A DNA stretch of 64,000 nt from contig NZ_JAUHLI010000003.1 of the NCBI RefSeq assembly GCF_036325985.1, forward strand, positions 186,001-250,000, in the 5' to 3' direction. The DNA is from Alkalimonas cellulosilytica (GTDB lineage Bacteria; Pseudomonadota; Gammaproteobacteria; Enterobacterales; Alteromonadaceae). The translations under genes were made by a program, and so were the position numbers. Every line of letters begins with the position of its first letter. Within the stretch, counting starts at the first letter, position 1. Below the pieces are notes generated by a model, which searched no databases, was not told the DNA's origin, and was given only the letters and a program-made list of their open reading frames with translations. Positions 49,304 to 57,749 of this stretch are shown piece after piece.

Positions 49304-50005
49304 ATGCAGCTTTTAGCCCTGAGCAGTTCCAAAGTGAATAACAGCGATTACCTGGTGACTTACCTGCCCTGGATTAAGCAACATCTTAGCAGCTGTTCGC
49401 GTTTGCTGTTTGTGCCTTATGCCGGGGTGAGCATCGACTTTGATGCCTATCAGGCCAAAGTCGTTGAAGCACTGGCACCGCTGGGTATTGCGATTGATAG
49501 CCTGCATCGGTTTGACAACCCGGCCAACGCCATCGAGCAAGCTGAGGCGATTCTGGTAGGAGGCGGCAATACCTTTGCCTTGCTGCAACGGCTGCAGCAG
49601 CTGAATTTACTGGACTTAATCAAAAAACGCGTAACCGAAGGACTGCCCTACATTGGCTGGAGCGCCGGGGCTAACCTCACTGGCTTGAGCATTCGTACCA
49701 CCAACGATATGCCCATTGTGCAGCCGGAGTCGTTTGAAGCGCTTGGCTTATTGCCATTTCAGCTCAATCCGCATTACACCGATCAGCACCCAGCCGATTT
49801 TCATGGTGAAACCCGCGATATGCGCCTGGCAGAGTTTATGGTGTTAGAGCCTGAGATGCCGATCATTGCCTTACCGGAAGGCAGTGCTTTGTTGCGTCAG
49901 GGCAATCAGCTCACGGTATTGGGTGAACCGGGTGCTTACCAATTTTTAGCGGGCAACAAAACCGCCCTTGGTGCTGGCAGCGATCTGTCCGCGTTACTGC
50001 TTTAA
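49304..50005 (+). CDS. pepE: Dipeptidase E (alpha-aspartyl dipeptidase)
   Basis: 233 aa from the ATG at 49304; a longer frame to 49235 adds 23 unrelated residues. PepE cleaves Asp-X dipeptides using a Ser-His-Glu triad. The nucleophile lies in YIGWSAGANLTG and the preceding turn is ILVGGGNTFALL. The N-terminal LLALSSSKVNNSDYL and later LNPHYTDQHPADFHGETRDMR with the catalytic His match the family. The ribosome site is weak. Its last 4 bases overlap the convergent bioD gene. Confidence 0.94.
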   Translation: MQLLALSSSKVNNSDYLVTYLPWIKQHLSSCSRLLFVPYAGVSIDFDAYQAKVVEALAPLGIAIDSLHRFDNPANAIEQAEAILVGGGNTFALLQRLQQLNLLDLIKKRVTEGLPYIGWSAGANLTGLSIRTTNDMPIVQPESFEALGLLPFQLNPHYTDQHPADFHGETRDMRLAEFMVLEPEMPIIALPEGSALLRQGNQLTVLGEPGAYQFLAGNKTALGAGSDLSALLL

Positions 50006-50682
50006 CCGGGCTTTAGCTGCGCCAACAGGGCTTTAGCCAGAGCCTGTTGCTGCGCTTGACTGGTGCCTGCTGGCTGATATGGCAGCACGCCCAAACAAGG
50101 TGCCGGGATGCGCTGCTGCAAATCGGCAATATTCTCCTGTTGCAGTTGCATCGCCGGATCGACGCAATTGGCTACCCAGCCGAGTAGCCGCAGACCTGAA
50201 CGCTCGATTTCGCGCACCGTTAGCATGGCATGATTCAAACAGCCCAGTTTCATCCCCACCACCAACAGCACTGGTAATTGCTGATCTATCACCCAATCGG
50301 CCAGGTAACGCCTATCCGATAATGGCAATAGCCAGCCCCCAGCCCCCTCTACCAGCACCAGATCAGCTTGCTGCTGTAAGGCACTAAGCTGCTGGCTAAG
50401 CACTGTTTCATCCAATGGCTGCTGTTCGATTGCAGCAGCAAGATGCGGTGCCACCGCCGCTTGCAGCAAGATCGGATTGATGGCCGCATAATCCAGTAGC
50501 ACCGAGCTGGCTTGTTGCAGGGCCAGCGCATCCGGGTTTTTACCACTGGCATCCACCCCGGCAGCAATGGGTTTGGCACCAATGGCGCTAAAACCAGCCT
50601 GGTTTAAGCCCTGCAATAAAGCAGTGCTGACATAAGTTTTGCCAGCATCGGTGTCGGTGCCGGTGACAAAGAAACTGGCCAT
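50002..50682 (-). CDS. bioD: Dethiobiotin synthetase
   Basis: 226 aa. It closes the ureido ring of dethiobiotin from 7,8-diaminopelargonate, CO2 and ATP. The P-loop is at the N-terminus (GTDTDAGKTYVS), followed by KPIAAG with the second Lys, and VEGAGGWLLPL. It is the last gene of the bioB-bioF-bioC-bioD run. Its start overlaps the bioC stop by one base, and its end overlaps pepE by 4 bases. Confidence 0.95.
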   Translation of the reverse strand: MASFFVTGTDTDAGKTYVSTALLQGLNQAGFSAIGAKPIAAGVDASGKNPDALALQQASSVLLDYAAINPILLQAAVAPHLAAAIEQQPLDETVLSQQLSALQQQADLVLVEGAGGWLLPLSDRRYLADWVIDQQLPVLLVVGMKLGCLNHAMLTVREIERSGLRLLGWVANCVDPAMQLQQENIADLQQRIPAPCLGVLPYQPAGTSQAQQQALAKALLAQLKPG

Positions 50683-51497
50683 CAGCGCTTAACTCCGGTC
50701 AGATAAGCCACCTGATAGCTGGCTATGATTGACTCTGCTGTCTCTGCAGCGCCGTTTTCTAACGGCTCTGTTTGCGTAGTGCCAGCCCCTTTTGGGTAGG
50801 CCTGCTGCAACTGCTGCCAGTAGCTGCGCCCGGCCAGGCCTTTGCGGGTTTTATCCGGCACATAGTTGGCTCCCAGAGATTTCAGCTCCCGGCCAAGTGC
50901 CAGCACATCCGGATAGCTAAGTTGCACGGTTTCTATTTGCAATTGCCAGTCCATGGTAGGTGCCCCCTGCTGCATCGCCAGCAGCAGCGCATCGGCTGTC
51001 AGAAACTGATTGACGTGTGGCGTCAGCTCCAGTGCCAAAAAGGCCTGACGTAACTCAGCCAGAGTGCCCTGCAGCAAGGTACTCAGCAAAACCATACCGC
51101 CGCTTTGCAGCACGCGTTCAAGCTCTGCTGCAACTTTGGATGGCTTGGGGCACCACTGCAGCATTAAATTGGAGATGACCTTTTGCACCGAGGCCGCTGC
51201 CAGCGGTAAAGCCGCGGCATCGGCCTGAATGTATTCCTTCGCCAGCGCCAGCTGCTGTGCCTGTTGCAGCATGCCGGCACTTAAATCAACCGCCAGCAGC
51301 TGCTGGCAGCGCTGAACCAGCTCCGGGTGCAGCCAGGCCGGGCCACAGCCAAGATCCAGCAGGCAGCCTTGGGAGGAAGTCGGCAATGCATCAAGTAACG
51401 CATAACCAGTTAAGCGCTGCAAACGGGCCGCGTTACTGTAGCTTTGGCAGGCTTTGCCAAAATGACGGGCAATGGCTTGCGCCTGAACAGACATCAA
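50682..51497 (-). CDS. bioC: Malonyl-ACP O-methyltransferase
   Basis: 271 aa, an SAM-dependent methyltransferase. It methylates the free carboxyl of malonyl-ACP so that fatty acid synthesis can build the pimelate chain for biotin. Motif I is LLDLGCGPAWLHPEL, with the second-strand acidic residue in LLAVDLSAGMLQQA and the post-motif VISNLMLQWCPKP, which is the BioC-type signature (MQWC-like). The gene overlaps bioF by 4 bases. The matching esterase BioH is not in the window and must be elsewhere. Confidence 0.94.
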   Translation of the reverse strand: MMSVQAQAIARHFGKACQSYSNAARLQRLTGYALLDALPTSSQGCLLDLGCGPAWLHPELVQRCQQLLAVDLSAGMLQQAQQLALAKEYIQADAAALPLAAASVQKVISNLMLQWCPKPSKVAAELERVLQSGGMVLLSTLLQGTLAELRQAFLALELTPHVNQFLTADALLLAMQQGAPTMDWQLQIETVQLSYPDVLALGRELKSLGANYVPDKTRKGLAGRSYWQQLQQAYPKGAGTTQTEPLENGAAETAESIIASYQVAYLTGVKR

Positions 51498-52648
51498 AAC
51501 AGCTCCTGCAATGCAGCCACCAGGGTACGGATATGCTCTGGCTGATGGGCCGCGCTTAAAGTAATTCGAAGCCGGGCTTTGCCGGCAGCGACGGTTGGCG
51601 GCCGGATGGCCGTTAACCAGATGCCCTTCTCTTTCAGAGCCTGACTGAGCGCCAGACAGCGACCGGCATCACCTACCAGTACCGGCTGAATGGCCGAGCC
51701 GGAAGCCACTAAGGGCAAACCGGCTGCTTGTGCCAACTGCTGAAACAGGCCAAGATGCTGCTGCAAGCGCTCACGCCGCCAGTCATCCTGCCGGCACAGT
51801 TGCACCGCTTTCTGCTGCGCCCAGCAGAGCGCCGGCGATAACGCCGTGCTGTAGATGTAATGGCGACCGAACTGGCGCAGGTAATCAATCACAGTGGCAG
51901 AGGCGGCAATAAAGCCACCCGAGCCGCCCAGGGCTTTGCCAAAATTCGCCATCAGGGCCTGCAACTGAGCCGGTGCCAGTCCCTGTTGCTGCCAGCTGCC
52001 CCGGCCTTCGTTACCACACACTCCCAGGCCATGCGCATCATCCAGCAGCAACGGAGCCTGATAGAGCGCACAGAGTGCAGCCATGCCTGCCAGATCGGGG
52101 CTGTCCCCATCCATGCTGAAGACCCCTTCCGTCACCACCACCGATTTACCGGTAGCCTGTTGGATCAGCAGCTGATGTAACGACGTCAGATCATTGTGCA
52201 AGAAACGCTTAAACCCCCCGGCATGATGTTTGGCCGCATCAATCAGCGAGGCATGGCTTAACTTATCCAGCAGGATGCGCTCATCTTGCGCTGCCAGGGT
52301 CTGCAGCATCGTCTGATTGGCGGCAAAACCAGAGCTGAACAGCAGCACCTCATCAAAGCCCAGCCAGTCGCAGAGTGCGTCGCTAAGCGCCTGATGTGCA
52401 TAGTGATGCCCGGTCACCAAAGGCGAGCCGCTACTGCCAAGCCCAAAGCGAGCGGCTCCTTCGGTCAGTGCCGCCAGTACGGCAGGATCCTGTGCCAGCC
52501 CCAGGTAATCGTTGCCGGAAAAGTTCAGATAGTCTTTGCCCTGCACCCGCACCATGCCATCCGGCAATGGTTGCATGGCGAACTGGTTACGGTGCAATTG
52601 CTGCTGCCGGCGCTCACTAAGCGCCTGCTGCATGCTGGCCAGGTCCAT
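51494..52648 (-). CDS. bioF: 8-amino-7-oxononanoate synthase
   Basis: 384 aa, PLP-dependent alpha-oxoamine synthase. It condenses pimeloyl-ACP or -CoA with alanine. Motifs: NFSGNDYLGLAQDP, GSSGSPLVTGHHYAHQAL, the cofactor DDAHGLGVCGNEG, and the Schiff-base Lys in FGKALGGSGGFI. Starts 5 bases after bioB ends and overlaps bioC by 4 bases. Length is that of E. coli BioF. Confidence 0.96.
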   Translation of the reverse strand: MDLASMQQALSERRQQQLHRNQFAMQPLPDGMVRVQGKDYLNFSGNDYLGLAQDPAVLAALTEGAARFGLGSSGSPLVTGHHYAHQALSDALCDWLGFDEVLLFSSGFAANQTMLQTLAAQDERILLDKLSHASLIDAAKHHAGGFKRFLHNDLTSLHQLLIQQATGKSVVVTEGVFSMDGDSPDLAGMAALCALYQAPLLLDDAHGLGVCGNEGRGSWQQQGLAPAQLQALMANFGKALGGSGGFIAASATVIDYLRQFGRHYIYSTALSPALCWAQQKAVQLCRQDDWRRERLQQHLGLFQQLAQAAGLPLVASGSAIQPVLVGDAGRCLALSQALKEKGIWLTAIRPPTVAAGKARLRITLSAAHQPEHIRTLVAALQELF

Positions 52649-52653
52649 CGGTA

Positions 52654-53694
52654 TTAACCGGCAGCGTGATACAGCGGCGTCTGCTGCTGTTCTTTGATGG
52701 CATCGGCCAGTGCCAGGGCATGGGCTTCGTCCGACACATCCTGACGCTGCTCCGGCCGAATGCCAAGCTTGGCAAACAATTGCATATCGGCATCGGCTTC
52801 CGGGTTGTCGGTGGTGAGCAGCTTATCGCCGTAGAAAATCGAGTTGGCACCGGCCATAAAGCACAGCGCCTGCATTTGCTCGTTCATCCGGCTGCGACCA
52901 GCGGATAACCGCACATGGCTGGCTGGCATCATAATGCGGGCCACGGCAATGGCGCGGATAAACTCAAAAGCATCCATATCCTCAACATTCTCCAGCGGTG
53001 TGCCCTGCACTTTCACCAACATATTGATCGGCACACTCTCCGGATGCTCCGGTAAATTAGCCAGCTGCATCAGCAAGGCCGAGCGATCATTGGCCGACTC
53101 GCCCATGCCAAGAATACCGCCACAGCAGACCTTCATGCCGGCATCGCGCACATGCTGCAGCGTATCCAGCCGATCCTGATAAGTGCGAGTGGTAATGATT
53201 TCACCGTAAAATTCCGGTGAGGTATCCAGGTTGTGGTTGTAGTAATCCAGGCCGGCAGAAGCCAGGCTTTGCGCCTGCTCGGGGTCAATCATGCCGAGCG
53301 TCATGCAGGTTTCCAGCCCCATGGCTTTAACGCCCCGCACCATTTCAATCAGGTACGGCATATCCCGCTGCTTCGGGTTGCTCCAGGCAGCGCCCATACA
53401 AAAGCGGGTGGCGCCTTTTTCTTTGGCAGCCTGGGCCTGGCGCAGTACTTTTTCCACTTCCAGCAGGCGCTCACGCTCCAGGCCGGTGTTGTAATGGCCG
53501 CTTTGCGGGCAGTACTTGCAGTCTTCGGCGCAGGCACCGGTTTTAATCGATAACAAGGTGCTGACCTGCACCTCGTTCGGGGTAAAATGCTGGCGATGCA
53601 CCGTTTGGGCCTGAAACACCAGATCATTAAACGGCAAGGCGAACAGAGCATTGACTTCGGCTAGGCTCCAGTCGTGACGAATGGCTGTAGACAT
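52654..53694 (-). CDS. bioB: Biotin synthase
   Basis: 346 aa, radical SAM. It inserts sulfur into dethiobiotin. The SAM cluster Cys triad is in ACAEDCKYCPQSGH (C55, C59, C62), and the second [2Fe-2S] cluster ligands lie further on in the barrel, with VCCGGILGMGES and NMLVKVQGTPL as family blocks. It is the first gene of the minus-strand biotin run and diverges from bioA across 106 bases. No convincing BirA operator is seen in that gap. Confidence 0.97.
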   Translation of the reverse strand: MSTAIRHDWSLAEVNALFALPFNDLVFQAQTVHRQHFTPNEVQVSTLLSIKTGACAEDCKYCPQSGHYNTGLERERLLEVEKVLRQAQAAKEKGATRFCMGAAWSNPKQRDMPYLIEMVRGVKAMGLETCMTLGMIDPEQAQSLASAGLDYYNHNLDTSPEFYGEIITTRTYQDRLDTLQHVRDAGMKVCCGGILGMGESANDRSALLMQLANLPEHPESVPINMLVKVQGTPLENVEDMDAFEFIRAIAVARIMMPASHVRLSAGRSRMNEQMQALCFMAGANSIFYGDKLLTTDNPEADADMQLFAKLGIRPEQRQDVSDEAHALALADAIKEQQQTPLYHAAG

Positions 53695-53800
53695 GAGGAT
53701 CCCTGTTTGGATTGTGGTTCGGGTTATTTTTCGCTAGTCTAGCCGCCAACCCTGACTTGTCAATCTGATTTGCACACGCAACTTTACTGATGGTTATTTT

Positions 53801-55072
53801 ATGAGCATTGATTTAGCCTTTGACCGGCAGCATATCTGGCACCCCTACACCTCGATGATCGATCCACTGCCGGTGTATCCGGTGGTGGCCGCCGAAGGCT
53901 GTGAGCTGATTCTGGAAAATAGCCAGCGTCTGGTGGATGGCACCGCCTCTTGGTGGTCGGCAGTGCATGGCTACCGCCACCCGGTGCTGGATCAGGCAGT
54001 CACCGACCAGCTTAGCCAGATGGCCCATGTGATGTTTGGCGGCATTACCCATCCGCAGGCGGTGACACTGTGCCAACAGCTGCTGGCCATTACACCGCCG
54101 GCGTTAAACAAAGTCTTTCTGGCCGACAGCGGCTCAATTGCGGTGGAAGTAGCCATTAAAATGGCGCTGCAGTGCTGGCAGGGCATCGGCCACAGACAAA
54201 AAACCGAGCTGATTAGCCTGCGTAAGGGCTACCATGGCGATACCTTTGCCGCTATGGCAGTGTGCGATCCGGTCGATAGCATGCACAGCATGTTCAGCAA
54301 ACTGCTGCCGCAGCATCATTTTCTACCGGCCCCGGACAGTCCCTACCACAGCGAATTCCGGCCAGAGAGCCTAAAGCCCTTGCAACAACTGCTGCAGCAG
54401 CGCCATCAGCACATTGCCGCCCTGATCCTGGAGCCCATCGTGCAAGGCTATGGCGGCATGCGTTTTTATCACCCCGACTATCTGGCGGGATGTCGAGCCC
54501 TGTGCGATGAGTTTGAAGTACTGCTGATTGCCGATGAAATTGCCACCGGCTTTGGCCGCACCGGCAGTCTGTTTGCCTGTGAAAAAGCCAAGATCACCGC
54601 CGATATTCTGTGCCTGGGCAAAGCCTTAACCGGTGGTTACATGACCATGGCCGCTACCCTGTGCACCGATCAGGTCGCGCTTGGTGTTAGCCAGAGCGAA
54701 GCTGGCGGCCTGATGCATGGCCCAACCTTTATGGCCAACCCACTGGCGTGTGCGGTGGCCAATGCCAGTATCGGTTTGATCCGTACCGGTGGCTGGCAAG
54801 CCCAGGTCAAAGCGATTGAAACTCAGCTAAAAGCCGAATTAGCCCCCTGTCAGGCCTCGCCTTTGGTAAAAGAAGTGCGGGTGCTGGGAGCCATCGGTGT
54901 GTTGGAGATGCATCAAGCTGTCGATGTAGCCAAGTTGCAACAGCATTTTGTCGGTGATGGGGTTTGGATCCGGCCTTTTAACCGGCTCATTTATCTGATG
55001 CCACCTTTTATTATCAGCGAGGAGCAAATCAGCCGCTTGTGCTGGTCGATGCGTCGTGCGGTTGGGGTCTGA
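53801..55072 (+). CDS. bioA: Adenosylmethionine-8-amino-7-oxononanoate aminotransferase
   Basis: 423 aa, class III PLP aminotransferase. It makes 7,8-diaminopelargonate using SAM as amino donor. It begins DRQHIWHPYTSM, the BioA signature, then RLVDGTASWWSAVHGYRHP, the PLP-binding VLLIADEIATGFGRTG, and the Schiff-base Lys in LGKALTGGYM. The gene is divergent from bioB as in E. coli. The following small membrane-protein gene (55090) is on the opposite strand, 17 bases away. Confidence 0.96.
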   Translation: MSIDLAFDRQHIWHPYTSMIDPLPVYPVVAAEGCELILENSQRLVDGTASWWSAVHGYRHPVLDQAVTDQLSQMAHVMFGGITHPQAVTLCQQLLAITPPALNKVFLADSGSIAVEVAIKMALQCWQGIGHRQKTELISLRKGYHGDTFAAMAVCDPVDSMHSMFSKLLPQHHFLPAPDSPYHSEFRPESLKPLQQLLQQRHQHIAALILEPIVQGYGGMRFYHPDYLAGCRALCDEFEVLLIADEIATGFGRTGSLFACEKAKITADILCLGKALTGGYMTMAATLCTDQVALGVSQSEAGGLMHGPTFMANPLACAVANASIGLIRTGGWQAQVKAIETQLKAELAPCQASPLVKEVRVLGAIGVLEMHQAVDVAKLQQHFVGDGVWIRPFNRLIYLMPPFIISEEQISRLCWSMRRAVGV

Positions 55073-55089
55073 ATGAATGTCGATGAATG

Positions 55090-55458
55090 CTACAGGCGAA
55101 GCAGATAAAGCCCCAGCGCAATGGACGCCAGCAACAGCAATACCAGATTAAAATGCAGCCGGTCGTCTTTTCGACGCAAACGCAGCCGGTTGAGCACCAG
55201 GCTAATGGCACTAAGCAACGCCGTGCCATACAGCATACCCTGCAACCAGTTGGTCAGCACCGGGTGCCAGTCACCGCGGATTTCAATCTCCCAGTAACGT
55301 ACCAGGCCGGTATCCATTTCCGGCCGGGCAAAATGCACCAGCAACAAGGCAATGATAAACAGCAACCAGGCCAACACCGCCAGCCAGGCAAACAACTGGC
55401 GCACCAGATCCGGCCCCTGACGACGATCATTTTTGTAAGCACCGTGCTCGGTTGTCAT
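55090..55458 (-). CDS. Small membrane protein of unknown function
   Basis: 122 aa from the ATG at 55458 with AGGTGG just upstream; a GTG two codons earlier is less likely. Three hydrophobic segments (about 20-43, 70-88 and 100-120) with a hydrophilic N-terminus and a basic loop (LNRLRLRRKDDRLHF) before the last span. I do not recognise a characterised family. It lies between bioA and asnS on the opposite strand to both. Confidence 0.7.
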   Translation of the reverse strand: MTTEHGAYKNDRRQGPDLVRQLFAWLAVLAWLLFIIALLLVHFARPEMDTGLVRYWEIEIRGDWHPVLTNWLQGMLYGTALLSAISLVLNRLRLRRKDDRLHFNLVLLLLASIALGLYLLRL

Positions 55459-55588
55459 AGCCACCTGCTTTTACCGGTAAAAACCCAAGTTTTACTTGTG
55501 TTCAGTCACTGCGTCAGTATCATTACACGTCTTAACCATTTGACCAAGTTTAACCGCCAGGTTTCCAACTTACACGGAGCTTTCAAGC

Positions 55589-56989
55589 ATGTCCGATGCT
55601 GTGATTCATGATGTATTAAGCGGTCGCTACGCTGTGGGCGATACCGTTACTGTTAAAGGCTGGGTCCGCACCAAGCGCGACTCCAAAGCCGGTATTTCTT
55701 TTGTCGCTGTGCACGATGGCAGCTGCTTTGATGCAGTGCAGGCGGTGGTGCCTGCCGATTTGCCGAATTACGAGAGCGAAATCAAACGCCTGACCACTGC
55801 CTGCTCCGTGGTAGTGACCGGCACCATTGCCCGCTCCGAAGGCCAGGGCCAGCAGTTTGAAATTCAGGCCAGTTCGGTAGCCGTGATTGGCTGGGTGGAA
55901 AACCCGGATACCTACCCGATGGCGCCAAAACGCCACTCGATGGAATACCTGCGCGAATTTGCCCATCTGCGGCCACGCACCAACATCCATGGCGCCGTGA
56001 CCCGGGTACGCAACTGCCTGGCGCAAGCGGTGCACCGTTTCTTTCATCAGCGTGGCTTTTACTGGATCAGCACCCCAATTATCACCGGCTCGGATACCGA
56101 AGGCGCTGGTGAAATGTTCCGGGTCAGCACGCTGGATCTGGAAAACCTGCCGCGCACCGAGGCCGGCAAAGTAGATTACAGCAAAGATTTCTTTGACCGC
56201 GAAACCTTCCTGACGGTTTCCGGCCAGCTGAACGTAGAAACCTACTGCTGTGCCCTGTCCAAGGTGTACACCTTTGGCCCGACTTTCCGCGCTGAGAACT
56301 CCAATACCAGCCGCCATCTGGCCGAGTTCTGGATGATTGAACCGGAAGTGGCTTTTGCTGAACTGGCCGATGTCGCGCAACTGGCCGAAGACATGCTGAA
56401 GTACGTGTTTAAAGCCGTGTTGGAAGAACGTGCCGATGACATGGCCTTTTTTGCCGAGCGGGTGGATAAAGACGCCATCAGCCGTTTGCAACAGATGGTG
56501 GACTCCAGCTTTGTGCGGATGGATTACACCGATGCCATAGAGATCCTGCAAAACTGCGGCAAAACCTTCAACTACCCGGTGGAATGGGGCATTGATTTGC
56601 AGTCCGAGCACGAGCGCTACCTGGCCGAAGAGCATGTGGGCGCGCCCATTATTTTGCAAAACTACCCGAAAGACATCAAAGCCTTCTACATGCGCTTGAA
56701 CGAAGATGGCAAGACGGTAGCGGCGATGGATATTCTGGCCCCCGGCATTGGTGAAATCATTGGCGGCAGTCAGCGCGAAGAGCGGCTCGACAAGCTGGAT
56801 GAGCGGCTGGAGGCCATGGGCCTGAACAAAGACGATTACGGCTGGTACCGCGATCTGCGCCGTTACGGCACTGTGCCGCATTCAGGCTTTGGTTTGGGCT
56901 TTGAGCGATTGGTCAGCTACGTGACCGGTATGGGCAATGTACGCGATGTGATCCCCTTCCCGCGCACTCCTGGCAACGCTGATTTCTAA
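55589..56989 (+). CDS. asnS: Asparaginyl-tRNA synthetase
   Basis: 466 aa, a class IIb synthetase. An N-terminal OB-fold anticodon-binding domain (about 15-105: VKGWVRTKRDSKAGISFV) is followed by the catalytic core. Motif 2 is FRAENSNTSRHLAEF and motif 3 is GFGLGFERLVSYVTG, with ITGSDTEGAGEMF distinguishing AsnRS from AspRS. Length matches E. coli AsnS. A strong terminator follows at 57015. It is on the plus strand as a single gene. Confidence 0.98.
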   Translation: MSDAVIHDVLSGRYAVGDTVTVKGWVRTKRDSKAGISFVAVHDGSCFDAVQAVVPADLPNYESEIKRLTTACSVVVTGTIARSEGQGQQFEIQASSVAVIGWVENPDTYPMAPKRHSMEYLREFAHLRPRTNIHGAVTRVRNCLAQAVHRFFHQRGFYWISTPIITGSDTEGAGEMFRVSTLDLENLPRTEAGKVDYSKDFFDRETFLTVSGQLNVETYCCALSKVYTFGPTFRAENSNTSRHLAEFWMIEPEVAFAELADVAQLAEDMLKYVFKAVLEERADDMAFFAERVDKDAISRLQQMVDSSFVRMDYTDAIEILQNCGKTFNYPVEWGIDLQSEHERYLAEEHVGAPIILQNYPKDIKAFYMRLNEDGKTVAAMDILAPGIGEIIGGSQREERLDKLDERLEAMGLNKDDYGWYRDLRRYGTVPHSGFGLGFERLVSYVTGMGNVRDVIPFPRTPGNADF

Positions 56990-57014
56990 GCTGTTGTTAC
57001 CTGGCCAAACGAAA

Positions 57015-57043
57015 CAGCCCCGCTTAGGCGGGGCTGCTTTTTT
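57015..57043. terminator. Terminator after asnS
   Basis: CAGCCCCGC (57015-57023) with GCGGGGCTG (57028-57036), loop TTAG, then C and a run of eight T. It also lies just past the end of the convergent nitroreductase gene. Confidence 0.92.
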
Positions 57044-57053
57044 TTAAACCGCT

Positions 57054-57611
57054 TTAAAATTCAGCAAAGAAGTCGGCCGGATCCAGCCCTGCTCGGATAC
57101 GTACCTCAGAGGCCGGTGTGCCCAGATACAAAAAGCCGACAATTTCATCGTCTTCGCCAAGCTCTAGCGACTGCTTCACAAATTCCATCTCAGCGTACAT
57201 GCCGGTGCGCCAGATCCCACCATAGCCTAAAGCAAAAGCCGCTTGCTGCATCGCCATCACCGAGCAGGCTGCTGACTGAATTTGCTCGTGCAAAGGTATT
57301 TTCGACTCGCTGTTGCAACGGGCAATGCAAACAATCACCATCGGTGCCCGTAACGGCAACTGCCGGGCCCGCTCCAGCAGATCATTGGAAATGGTCGGAT
57401 CATCTTCTACTGCCGCTTCGGCAAAAATATCGCCCAATCGCTCCAGTGAAGACCGGCCCTGCACAATCAAAAAGCGCCAGGGCCGCAAAGTACCATGATC
57501 CGGCACCCGCAATGCAGCCTGCTTGATCAACTCCAAAGCCTCGCCTTGCGGTGCAGGTTCTGTTAAACGCGGACAAGATTGTCGTGTGGTCAGTAGCGTG
57601 ATCGCATCCAT
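57054..57611 (-). CDS. Nitroreductase family protein (YdjA-like)
   Basis: 185 aa from the ATG at 57611, preceded by AAAAGG; the frame extends to 57653, but MDAITLLTTRQSCPRL is the known YdjA-type start. An FMN-dependent oxidoreductase fold: TTRQSCPRL, VPDHGTLRPWRFLIV with the phosphate and flavin contacts, and AFALGYGGIWRTG. The flanking MQQAAFALGYG is a family block. Physiological substrate unknown. It converges on the asnS terminator. Confidence 0.88.
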   Translation of the reverse strand: MDAITLLTTRQSCPRLTEPAPQGEALELIKQAALRVPDHGTLRPWRFLIVQGRSSLERLGDIFAEAAVEDDPTISNDLLERARQLPLRAPMVIVCIARCNSESKIPLHEQIQSAACSVMAMQQAAFALGYGGIWRTGMYAEMEFVKQSLELGEDDEIVGFLYLGTPASEVRIRAGLDPADFFAEF

Positions 57612-57749
57612 CATCAAACCTTTTCTCAGATCAAAAACAGCGATGTCATCCATAGAGACAAGGCTATCAGAAGTTTTTCAGGCTGCCTACGGCTTTTGCT
57701 GCAATTTGCAGTGAAGTCGATTCAAGCGCTGAGGAATCGCGCAGACTGC

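Noticed and set aside
53757..53800. TTGTCAATC as half of a BirA operator
   Set aside because: The nearest right half-like GGTT lies 26 bases on rather than 15-16, and it does not complete the motif.
55616..56881. Long open frame antisense to asnS (421 codons)
   Set aside because: It lies entirely opposite a full-length asparaginyl-tRNA synthetase, its composition reflects the complement of that gene, and it has no recognisable motif or ribosome site.
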